Of a stretch of DNA of 7,888 bases, positions 1 to 4,887 are shown piece after piece (the stretch's first letter is position 1; each line of letters begins with the position of its first letter). This DNA comes from Frankiaceae bacterium (GTDB lineage: Bacteria; Actinomycetota; Actinomycetes; JADGOU01), in NCBI GenBank assembly GCA_017882835.1, contig JADGOU010000128.1, forward strand, positions 1-7,888, written 5' to 3'. Under the pieces are notes generated by a model. It had not been told where the DNA came from and made no database searches. It saw nothing but the letters and a program-made list of their open reading frames with translations. The position numbers and the translations under genes were made by a program.

Positions 1-43
1 TGGCCGGCCGGCGAACCGGTCGACCGCCTCACCAGGTCGAGGT

Positions 44-70
44 CTGGCACTCAGCACGTCAGAGTGCTAG
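44..70. promoter_or_regulatory. CIRCE operator 1 (HrcA binding site)
   Basis: The sequence is CTGGCACTC, nine bases, then GAGTGCTAG. The arms pair at 8 of 9 positions and match the CIRCE consensus TTAGCACTC-N9-GAGTGCTAA closely. CIRCE is the operator of the heat-shock repressor HrcA and normally lies at or just after the promoter of groES/groEL or groEL2. No chaperonin gene is inside the window. The most likely target is a chaperonin gene transcribed leftward from beyond base 1; the phosphoesterase at 303 is the other candidate. The element is symmetric, so it does not give the direction. Confidence 0.85.
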
Positions 71-78
71 TCCGATGT

Positions 79-105
79 TTAGCACTCGACCCGGGAGAGT
101 GCAAG
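79..105. promoter_or_regulatory. CIRCE operator 2 (HrcA binding site)
   Basis: The left arm TTAGCACTC is a perfect consensus half-site. After nine bases comes GAGTGCAAG, which matches 7 of 9 consensus positions. It lies 8 bases after operator 1, with centres 35 bp apart, so two HrcA dimers could bind side by side. On the minus strand, TTGCAC in the outer arm and TAAACA in the inner arm are 17 bases apart, a weak -35/-10 arrangement that would fire leftward. This would fit repression of a chaperonin gene beyond the left edge. Confidence 0.8.
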
Positions 106-302
106 GCGAAGGGCGCGGGGGGGGACCGCGTCTTGCCTGGGCCCCGCTCCCGCCCCGCTCCCCCGTCGGCTGGTCGGCACGTATTCGCCACGAACGATTC
201 ACCTCCCGGCCGTCCCGGCTTCGTCCGCACCGACCCGCCGCTGCGTACGGTCCGGCCTCGACGCGCCGCTCATCGGGGCCGGCGCCAGGATGGAGGAGAG
301 CA
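106..302 (+). other. Non-coding leader upstream of the phosphoesterase gene
   Basis: An open frame in phase with the phosphoesterase runs through here from base 75. It is Pro/Arg-rich low-complexity reading, overlaps a CIRCE site, and precedes a good signal peptide with its own ribosome binding site at 303, so I treat it as untranslated. I see no strong -35/-10 pair for the downstream gene. The stretch ATTCACC at 197-203 weakly recalls a PhoP-box half-site but lacks convincing direct repeats. Confidence 0.5.
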
Positions 303-2021
303 ATGTTGAGACGTCGTACCGCGTTGCCCGTGGGTGCCGCGCTGCTGTCCGCGGCGCTGGCCAGCAGTCCGGCGGCGGCCGGCGGCGCGGCGGGTGGGGA
401 CGCCGGCGGCGCCCTCGGCCGCTTCCACCACCTGGTCGTGATCTACCAGGAGAACCACAGCTTCGACAACCTGTACGGCGAGTGGGGGTCGGTTGCCGGC
501 CAGGCCGTCGATGGCGTGGCGAGCGCGGAACCTGCGCACACCCAGCAAGTGGCCCAGGACGGCACGCCGTACGCCTGCCTGCCGCAGAACGACGTCAACC
601 TGACCTCGCCGCCGCTACCGGCGAACTGCACCGACACCGCCGCCGGCAAGCCGGTGGCCAGCGCCTTCGACAACGCCCCCTTCCGGGTCGACGACCACAT
701 CAAGCCGGACGACACCACCTGTCCGAAGCCGGGCCAGTCGGCCGCGAACGGGACGGCGGCCGGGACCGGCGAGCCGGGAGGCTGCACCCGTGACCTGGTA
801 CACCGGTTCTACCAGGAGCAGTACCAGCTCGACAGCGGCAAGCAGGACCGCTACACCACCGGCAGCGACGCCATCGGCCTCACCCAGGGCCGGTACTCGA
901 CGCAGCAGCTGCCCATCTGGCAGTACCTGCACGGCGACGGCGCACTGAACTACGTGCTCGCCGACCACTTCTTCCAGGGCGCCTTCGGCGGGTCGTTCCT
1001 CAACCATCAGTACCTGATCGCGGCGCAGGCTCCCGTCTACGTCGGCGCCGCCCACGATGGGTCCGCCGCCGACCTGCACTCTGTGCTGGACGCGCACGGC
1101 TTCCCGGCGACGTACCCGCTCTACACCCCGACCGGGCCGGTCAAGGATGCCGAGCTGACCCAGGCCTGCGGACCGACGGCCAACCCCGCCCGCGCCTGCG
1201 GCGACTACGCGGTAAACACCATCCAACCGACGTACCGGCCGTTCGGGAAGGGCGCCCAACTGCCGCCGGTCGACGACACCAAATCGGCGAAGAACATCGG
1301 CGACGAGCTGTCCGACGCCGGAGCGTCCTGGGCCTGGTACGCCGGCGGCTGGGACAACGCCAGCGGCGACGTCGGCGGCGCGGGCTGGACCAACGGCACC
1401 ACCGCCGGCACCTGCACCGACCCCGCGCACGACGCGGGCGCCGTCTACCCATACTGCGCCGACGCCAACTTCCAGTACCACCACCAGCCCTACAACTACT
1501 TCGCCCGCTACGCGCCAGGCACCGCCGACCGGGCGGCCCACCTCAAGGACGAGGAGAACTTCTTGGCCGCGGCGCGCGCCGGCTCGCTGCCCTCGGTCAG
1601 CTTCGTCAAGCCGGTGGGTGCGGAGAACGAGCACCCCGGCTACGCGAGCGAGACCACCGGCAGCGATCACCTGGTCGACCTGCTCAAGACCATCACCTCC
1701 GGGCCACAGGCCCAGGACACCCTGGTCGTGGTGACGTACGACGAGTTCGGCGGCAGCTGGGACCACGTCTCCCCACCTGGCCAGGGGGACGCCACCCCCG
1801 GACCGGCGGATGCGTTCGGCCCCGGCACCCGGGTGCCCACCCTGGTGCTCGGTGCCGGACTGCGTGAGTCCGGCGTCGACCACACCAGCTACGACACCAC
1901 CTCGATCATGGCCACGATCGAACACGCGTACGGGCTGGCGCCGCTGAGCAGCCGGGACGCGGCAGTCGCCGACCTCGCCCCCTCGCTGCGGGTGGCGAAG
2001 GGCGGCCGTCGGGACAGCTGA
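303..2021 (+). CDS. Secreted phosphoesterase (phospholipase C / acid phosphatase AcpA family)
   Basis: This 572-residue protein belongs to the alkaline-phosphatase-superfamily phosphoesterases (phospholipase C / AcpA group), exported enzymes that cleave phosphate esters. Residues 1 to about 26 form a signal peptide: arginines at 3-5, a hydrophobic core, then an Ala-rich cleavage region. The twin arginines leave open Tat export, which related phospholipases use. Family motifs are present in order: ENHSFDNLYG at 50-59 (metal/nucleophile region), NHQY near 234, a HPGYAS segment from 444, VTYDEFGGSWDHV from 477 with Asp480, Asp487 and His488, and GVDHTSYDTTS from 524. The ATG at 303 is chosen because GGAGGAG (292-298) lies four bases upstream and the signal peptide begins there; earlier in-frame starts only add low-complexity sequence. 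Many cysteines between the motifs suggest disulfides outside the cell. The true substrate (phospholipid or soluble phosphomonoester) cannot be read from sequence. A strong hairpin follows the stop codon. Confidence 0.9.
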   Translation: MLRRRTALPVGAALLSAALASSPAAAGGAAGGDAGGALGRFHHLVVIYQENHSFDNLYGEWGSVAGQAVDGVASAEPAHTQQVAQDGTPYACLPQNDVNLTSPPLPANCTDTAAGKPVASAFDNAPFRVDDHIKPDDTTCPKPGQSAANGTAAGTGEPGGCTRDLVHRFYQEQYQLDSGKQDRYTTGSDAIGLTQGRYSTQQLPIWQYLHGDGALNYVLADHFFQGAFGGSFLNHQYLIAAQAPVYVGAAHDGSAADLHSVLDAHGFPATYPLYTPTGPVKDAELTQACGPTANPARACGDYAVNTIQPTYRPFGKGAQLPPVDDTKSAKNIGDELSDAGASWAWYAGGWDNASGDVGGAGWTNGTTAGTCTDPAHDAGAVYPYCADANFQYHHQPYNYFARYAPGTADRAAHLKDEENFLAAARAGSLPSVSFVKPVGAENEHPGYASETTGSDHLVDLLKTITSGPQAQDTLVVVTYDEFGGSWDHVSPPGQGDATPGPADAFGPGTRVPTLVLGAGLRESGVDHTSYDTTSIMATIEHAYGLAPLSSRDAAVADLAPSLRVAKGGRRDS

Positions 2022-2033
2022 CGTCGGGCTCCT

Positions 2034-2069
2034 CCAAGGCCGCCGTGGGAGCTCCCGCGGCGGCCTTGG
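2034..2069. terminator. Bidirectional hairpin terminator between convergent genes
   Basis: A perfect 12-bp stem (CCAAGGCCGCCG at 2034-2045 with CGGCGGCCTTGG at 2058-2069) encloses a second palindrome, GGGAGCTCCC at 2047-2056. It begins 13 bases after the phosphoesterase stop. There is no U-tract on either strand, as is common for actinobacterial hairpin terminators. Its position between convergent genes suggests it serves both. Confidence 0.75.
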
Positions 2070-2103
2070 GCTGGTGCGGGTCAGGAGGTCCGCAACGCCA
2101 ACA

Positions 2104-2132
2104 GCCCGGCTCCCCCACGGGGGAAACCGGGC
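2104..2132 (-). terminator. Hairpin terminator downstream of the cold-shock gene
   Basis: On the minus strand this lies 18 bases after the csp stop codon. Outer arms GCCCGG and CCGGGC (2104-2109, 2127-2132) flank inner arms TCCCCC and GGGGGA (2111-2116, 2119-2124). It probably ends csp transcription. Confidence 0.65.
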
Positions 2133-2149
2133 CGTCGCGACAGACAAAC

Positions 2150-2350
2150 TCAGATGACGCGCACCTGGTCCGCCTGCGGACCCTTCTGACCCTGCGTGAC
2201 CTCGAACTCCACCCGCTGACCCTCGTCGAGGCTGCGGTACCCGTCGGCGAGAATGGCGCTGTAGTGGACGAACACGTCCTGGCCGCCGTCCACGGCGATA
2301 AAGCCGTAACCCTTCTCGCCGTTGAACCACTTCACGGTGCCCTGTGCCAC
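2150..2350 (-). CDS. CspA-family cold-shock protein
   Basis: This 66-residue protein is a single cold-shock (OB-fold) domain of typical length, an RNA/single-stranded-DNA chaperone of the cytoplasm. It begins QGTVKWFNGEKGYGFIAVD: RNP1 is KGYGFI (residues 13-18) and RNP2 is VFVHY (residues 26-30). The C-terminus QADQVRVI is also typical of actinobacterial members. The start is GTG at 2350, supported by GAGGAG (2362-2357) six bases upstream. It has its own leader of more than 100 bases with two hairpins, and a terminator downstream. It lies downstream of the riboswitch operon on the same strand, but a strong hairpin and a probable separate promoter lie between. From memory, Streptomyces has a similar cold-shock gene beside groEL2. 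Confidence 0.97.
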   Translation of the reverse strand: MAQGTVKWFNGEKGYGFIAVDGGQDVFVHYSAILADGYRSLDEGQRVEFEVTQGQKGPQADQVRVI

Positions 2351-2377
2351 TTGCTGCTCCTCGTGAGAAGGACTTCA

Positions 2378-2448
2378 GCGCCCGCACCGCGCGGGCGCCG
2401 GGTCATCACCGGACCCCTGCAGCAGGAGCCCGCGCACGTTCCGCGGGC
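2378..2448 (-). promoter_or_regulatory. csp 5' leader with two stem-loops
   Basis: Two perfect inverted repeats lie in the leader. GCGCCCGC and GCGGGCGC (2378-2385 with 2391-2398) form an 8-bp stem with a 5-base loop whose near end is 15 bases upstream of the GAGGAG site. GCCCGCG and CGCGGGC (2428-2434 with 2442-2448) form a 7-bp stem with a 7-base loop. Long structured leaders are known for cold-shock genes, where they affect mRNA stability and translation. That these stems do so here is inference. Confidence 0.45.
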
Positions 2449-2487
2449 GTGGGTTGAGCACGAACACAGGAACTACGACCGGCCGCG

Positions 2488-2515
2488 ACGATACACGCCA
2501 GAAACGTGACCGCAA
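2488..2515 (-). promoter_or_regulatory. Possible csp promoter
   Basis: On the minus strand TTGCGG (2515-2510) and TATCGT (2493-2488) are 16 bases apart. This is a moderate sigma-70-type match (3 of 6 and 4 of 6). It would give a leader of roughly 130 bases, typical of cold-shock genes. Confidence 0.35.
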
Positions 2516-2636
2516 CAGATCCTGAGCACGGTTTTCAGGCGGCGGTTGGGTGCCTGTGGCGGGCGCCGTCGGCGAGCCTCAGCGTCGTATGCCGAATGCA
2601 CTGTCGACGTACACCGAGGCTCCCCGTCGTACGCCG

Positions 2637-2706
2637 GAAACGCCGCCGCCGCACGCCCAACGCACCCCGCCGAAACGCCGCTGTCGCACGCCCAACGCAC
2701 CCCGCC
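2637..2706. repeat. 35-bp tandem repeat, two copies
   Basis: Copies at 2637-2671 and 2672-2706 are identical at 33 of 35 positions. The two differences fall at 2647/2682 and 2649/2684. The unit begins GAAACGCCGC and ends with a 22-base block starting CGCACGCCC that is identical in both. A more diverged relative may precede it from about 2583 (shared CGTCGTA and GCCG). The stretch is not in a gene. Confidence 0.85.
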
Positions 2707-2711
2707 TACGC

Positions 2712-2768
2712 CGATGTTGAGCCCACGTGCGTATCCCGCGAGTTGATACGCACGTGGGCTCAACATCG
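2712..2768 (-). terminator. Perfect 24-bp inverted repeat, probable operon terminator
   Basis: The arms at 2712-2735 and 2745-2768 are perfectly complementary over 24 bp with a 9-base loop (CCGCGAGTT). Each arm contains the palindrome CACGTG. On the minus strand the structure starts 90 bases after the end of the sulfur-carrier gene, so it would end the thrC-like operon before csp. No U-tract follows. Such a long perfect palindrome could also be a dispersed repetitive element. Confidence 0.65.
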
Positions 2769-2777
2769 CCGGGATAA

Positions 2778-2829
2778 GGGCGGGCGCAGGGCGGGCGCTG
2801 GGCGGGCGGCGCAGGGCGGGCGCAGCGGG
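2778..2829 (+). repeat. GGGCGGGCGC iterations; G-quadruplex-forming tract
   Basis: Nine runs of three guanines occur in 52 bases on the plus strand (for example 2778-2780, 2782-2784, 2789-2791, 2793-2795), most as GGGCGGGCGC units at an 11-base period with one longer step. Loops of one and four bases satisfy the standard G-quadruplex pattern. The tract lies just past the stop of the sulfur-carrier gene, so in that operon's mRNA it is C-rich. Confidence 0.75.
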
Positions 2830-2858
2830 CGCGAGGCGGCAGAGGCGGCCAGCGAACC

Positions 2859-3134
2859 TCACCCGCCGGCGACCGCGGGGATGATCGACACCAACGTCCC
2901 GGCCGGGGTCGGCGTGTCCAGCCCGGAGGCGAACCGGACGTCCTCGTCGCCGACGTAGACGTTGACGAAGCGCCGCAACCGGCCGCCATCATCCAATACC
3001 CGGCCGCGGGTGCCGGGATGCGCGGCATCAAGCGCTGCCAGCACCTGGGCCAGCGTGCCGCCCTCGACGGCGACCTCAGCGACGCCACTGGTCAAGCCGC
3101 GCATGATCGTGGGAACCCGAACGGTGACGCTCAC
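2859..3134 (-). CDS. CysO-like MoaD/ThiS-family sulfur carrier protein
   Basis: This 91-residue ubiquitin-like protein of the MoaD/ThiS family ends in AVAGG. The terminal Gly-Gly is the site that an E1-like enzyme adenylates and converts to a thiocarboxylate for sulfur donation. The segments VTVRVPTIMRGLTSG (residues 3-17), FVNVYVGDEDVRF (56-68) and the IIPAVAGG end resemble Mycobacterium tuberculosis CysO, the donor for the PLP enzyme CysM, more than ThiS or molybdopterin MoaD. The GTG start (3134-3132) overlaps the upstream gene's TGA (3133-3131) as GTGA, so translation is probably coupled and the protein co-produced with the PLP enzyme. No CysM, activating enzyme or JAMM protease gene is in the window. 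Assignment to the family is firm; CysO-type use is inferred from resemblance and context. Confidence 0.92.
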   Translation of the reverse strand: MSVTVRVPTIMRGLTSGVAEVAVEGGTLAQVLAALDAAHPGTRGRVLDDGGRLRRFVNVYVGDEDVRFASGLDTPTPAGTLVSIIPAVAGG

Positions 3135-4417
3135 GCCAGTCCTGCCTTCCGAAACGCCTCGAGGGAGGGGGCAATCGTCGCGGTCGGGCCGACCACCGGC
3201 GCCACCGCGTCCAGAGTCTTCAGCCCGTCGCCGGTGTTGAGCAGCACGGTCTCGACCGCCGGGTCGAGCAGTCCACCGTCGAGCAGCCGGCGCAGCGTCG
3301 CCACCGTCACCCCGCCCGCGGTCTCGGCGAAGATGCCCTCGGTGCTCGCCAGCAGCCGGATGCCGGCCACGATCTCCTCGTCCGGCACGTCCGCCACCGC
3401 ACCGCCGGTCCGGCGCACGGAGTCCAGCGCGTACCCGCCATCCGCTGGGTTGCCAATTGCCAGCGACTTCGCGATCGTCGCGGGCCGCACCGGGGTCACC
3501 ACGTCGTGCCCGGCCCGGAACGCCGCCGAGATCGGCGCACAGCCACTGGCCTGGGCGCCGAAGACGGCGTACGGCGAGGGCTCGACCAGCCCCAGCGTGC
3601 CGAACTCGCCGAACGCCTTGTCCACCTTGGTCAGCAACGACCCGGAGGCCATCGGGACCACGACCTGCGCGGGCAGCCGCCAGCCGAGTTGCTCGGCGAC
3701 CTCGTAGCCGAGCGTCTTGGACCCCTCGGCGTAGTACGGGCGCAGGTTGACGTTGACGAACGCCCACGGCAGCTCCCCGGCGATCTCGGCGCAGAGCCGG
3801 TTCACGTCGTCGTACGTGCCGTCGACGGCAACCAGCGTCCCGCCGTAGACCGCCGTGGAGACCACCTTGCCGGCCTCGAGGTCCGCCGGGATCAGCACCA
3901 CCGATCCCAGGTTTGCCTGCGCGGCGTGGGCCGCGACCGCGTTGGCCAGGTTGCCGGTCGAGGCGCAGGCCACCGTGGTGAACCCGAACTCCCGGGCCGC
4001 GGACAGCGCGACGGAGACCACCCGGTCCTTGAACGAGTGCGTCGGGTTGCCACTGTCGTCCTTGACCCAGAGCCGGCGCATGCCCAGCTCGCGGCCCAGG
4101 TTGTCGGCCCGGTGCAGTCGGGTCATCCCGGCGCCCAGCGATACCCGGGTGGCCTCATCGTGGCCGGCCGGCAGGAGGCCCACGTAGCGCCACATCGACG
4201 GCGGACCGGCGGCGACCGACTTCCGCGTCACCCGCCGCAGCGCGTCGAGGTCGTAGTCGACCTCCAGCGGGCCGAAGCACTCGACGCAGACGTGCTCCGG
4301 GGCCAACGGGTACGTCGCGCCGCACTCGCGGCAGCGCAGGCCCGTCGCCGGGCCGGATGGCAGCTGGGTAGCGGACGGGTGGAGCGCGGGCAGGACGGAC
4401 ATCGTGGGCGGTGTCAT
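3131..4417 (-). CDS. thrC: Threonine synthase-like PLP enzyme
   Basis: This 428-residue fold-type II PLP enzyme matches threonine synthase, which converts O-phosphohomoserine to threonine. An N-terminal zinc ribbon has CRECG (Cys29, Cys32) and CVECFG (Cys44, Cys47). The PLP lysine lies in NPTHSFKDRVV (Lys130), the phosphate/PLP loop is STGNLANAVAA from 153, and the C-terminal GDGLKTLD is also family-like. The ATG at 4417 is preferred over the one at 4402 because a purine-rich GAGGAGAGAGG (4437-4427) ends nine bases upstream. A SAM-I riboswitch directly precedes it, and a CysO-like sulfur carrier overlaps its 3' end. Actinomycetes usually keep their housekeeping thrC with hom and thrB, which are absent here, so this is probably a second, paralogous enzyme. 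Context suggests that it may make homocysteine or another sulfur amino acid; its name is therefore provisional. Confidence 0.93.
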   Translation of the reverse strand: MTPPTMSVLPALHPSATQLPSGPATGLRCRECGATYPLAPEHVCVECFGPLEVDYDLDALRRVTRKSVAAGPPSMWRYVGLLPAGHDEATRVSLGAGMTRLHRADNLGRELGMRRLWVKDDSGNPTHSFKDRVVSVALSAAREFGFTTVACASTGNLANAVAAHAAQANLGSVVLIPADLEAGKVVSTAVYGGTLVAVDGTYDDVNRLCAEIAGELPWAFVNVNLRPYYAEGSKTLGYEVAEQLGWRLPAQVVVPMASGSLLTKVDKAFGEFGTLGLVEPSPYAVFGAQASGCAPISAAFRAGHDVVTPVRPATIAKSLAIGNPADGGYALDSVRRTGGAVADVPDEEIVAGIRLLASTEGIFAETAGGVTVATLRRLLDGGLLDPAVETVLLNTGDGLKTLDAVAPVVGPTATIAPSLEAFRKAGLA

Positions 4418-4434
4418 CGAAAGAGGCCTCTCTC

Positions 4435-4575
4435 CTCATCTTTCCCGCGCTTCGCGGGCCGGAGTTGGCACCTGCCGGCGATGGTCCGAGCTCCCGAGAC
4501 GTCTCGGACAATTGGGGAACACCGTGGTGGTTGCCGGGGCTTCGTCGGGCCGGTCCCTCTGCCCCTCTGGATGAG
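4435..4575 (-). ncRNA. SAM-I (S-box) riboswitch
   Basis: Read on the minus strand, the conserved S-box core appears in order. P1 is CTCATC (4575-4570) paired with GATGAG (4440-4435). Next come CAGAGGGGCAGAGGGACC, GGCCCGACGAAGCCCC, GGCAACC (4535-4529), and after an extended P3, GGTGCCAACTCC (4472-4461). P4 is CCCGCG-AAG-CGCGGG (4458-4444), followed by GAAAGATGAG. S-adenosylmethionine binding to this class turns off sulfur/methionine genes. The ribosome binding site GAGGAGAGAGG (4437-4427) overlaps the 3' strand of P1, and no U-tract terminator lies before the start codon, so control of translation initiation is likely. GAAAGA (4443-4438) can alternatively pair with TCTTTC (4424-4419). It is not SAM-IV, whose conserved core differs. 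Confidence 0.93.
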
Positions 4576-4587
4576 CGTGCCTGTGCA

Positions 4588-4616
4588 GTTGTAGGGACGA
4601 ACACTACCTGTGACAC
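4588..4616 (-). promoter_or_regulatory. Probable promoter of the riboswitch operon
   Basis: On the minus strand GTGTCA (4616-4611) and TACAAC (4593-4588) are 17 bases apart, each matching 4 of 6 sigma-70 consensus bases. Transcription would start near 4581, just ahead of the first strand of riboswitch P1 at 4575. The position relative to the aptamer makes this more convincing than the hexamers alone. GTAG and CTAC (4591-4594, 4603-4606) form a short dyad in the spacer. Confidence 0.5.
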
Positions 4617-4671
4617 CGTGGGGCGCGGCCAATCGGGCACTCCGCCCAGCCGACGGCAGAGGAGAAGCCCG

Positions 4672-4887
4672 GTGCGCCCGGACGTACGCCGGTGGTTCGC
4701 GCGGCGCAGCTATCGCCGGGTGGCCACCATCGGCCGGATCGTCGCCAACGTCCGCCGCGACGGGGTCGACCGGGTGCCGCCGGTCGACGAGCTGCGGCTC
4801 CAGCTGCGGCTCCAGCTGCGGCTCCAGCTGCGGCTCCAGATCGGCACCGTGGCGGAGTACCTCGCCCGGTGCGCCGTCACCTCGTGA
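4672..4887 (+). CDS. Small basic protein of unknown function with LRLQ repeats
   Basis: I do not recognise a family. The 71-residue product starts at GTG 4672, supported by AGAGGAGAAG (4658-4667). Residues 1 to about 30 are strongly basic (RPDVRRWFARRSYRRV and onward), followed by a VPPVDE stretch. Four perfect tandem LRLQ units (residues 41-56) come from a 12-bp DNA repeat, and the end is IGTVAEYLARCAVTS. There is no signal peptide or clear membrane segment. Its TGA overlaps the GTG of the HAD phosphatase as GTGA, which argues that it is translated and functionally tied to that enzyme. It is divergent from the riboswitch operon. A non-coding origin cannot be fully excluded, but the ribosome binding site and coupling favour a real gene. 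Confidence 0.7.
   Translation: MRPDVRRWFARRSYRRVATIGRIVANVRRDGVDRVPPVDELRLQLRLQLRLQLRLQIGTVAEYLARCAVTS
4792..4839 (+). repeat. 12-bp tandem repeat, four perfect copies
   Basis: The unit CTGCGGCTCCAG is repeated four times without mismatch at 4792-4803, 4804-4815, 4816-4827 and 4828-4839. It lies in frame in the small gene and encodes LRLQ each time. Because the unit is a multiple of three, copy-number change would lengthen or shorten the protein without a frameshift. Perfect identity suggests recent expansion. Confidence 0.95.

Larger units (their letters stand above)
2516..2858. other. Repeat-rich intergenic region without a gene
   Basis: No credible coding sequence is seen on either strand; the open frames here are Arg/Ala/Gly-rich shadows of repeats. 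From left to right it holds a degenerate stretch with GAGCCTC (2574-2580) and its inverted copy GAGGCTC (2616-2622), a 35-bp tandem duplication, a perfect 24-bp inverted repeat, and a GGGCGGGCGC tract. Such density of different repeats in about 340 bases is unusual beside the compact genes around it. Confidence 0.7.

Noticed and set aside
197..229. Possible PHO box (PhoP direct repeats) before the phosphoesterase
   Set aside because: Only one unit, ATTCACC, resembles the consensus; the following 11-base units do not.
75..302. N-terminal extension of the phosphoesterase by 76 codons
   Set aside because: It overlaps a CIRCE operator and gives a Pro/Arg-rich reading. The ATG at 303 has a near-ideal ribosome binding site and begins a signal peptide.
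615..2387. Long open frame of 590 codons on the minus strand opposite the phosphoesterase and csp
   Set aside because: Arg/Gly/Val-rich composition, antisense to two well-supported genes, with no domain. It is a shadow frame of GC-rich DNA.
2637..2706. CRISPR-like array
   Set aside because: Only two adjacent copies with no distinct spacers and no cas genes.
2579..3088. Repeated motifs such as GGVRWACGG in minus-strand frames of the 2540-2860 region
   Set aside because: They are translations of the 35-bp tandem repeat and the inverted repeat; no ribosome binding site or consistent frame.
2859..3767. A 302-codon frame in phase with the sulfur carrier
   Set aside because: The first two thirds are antisense-like shadow inside the thrC-like gene. 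The GTG at 3134 with GTGA coupling and the family's length define the real gene.
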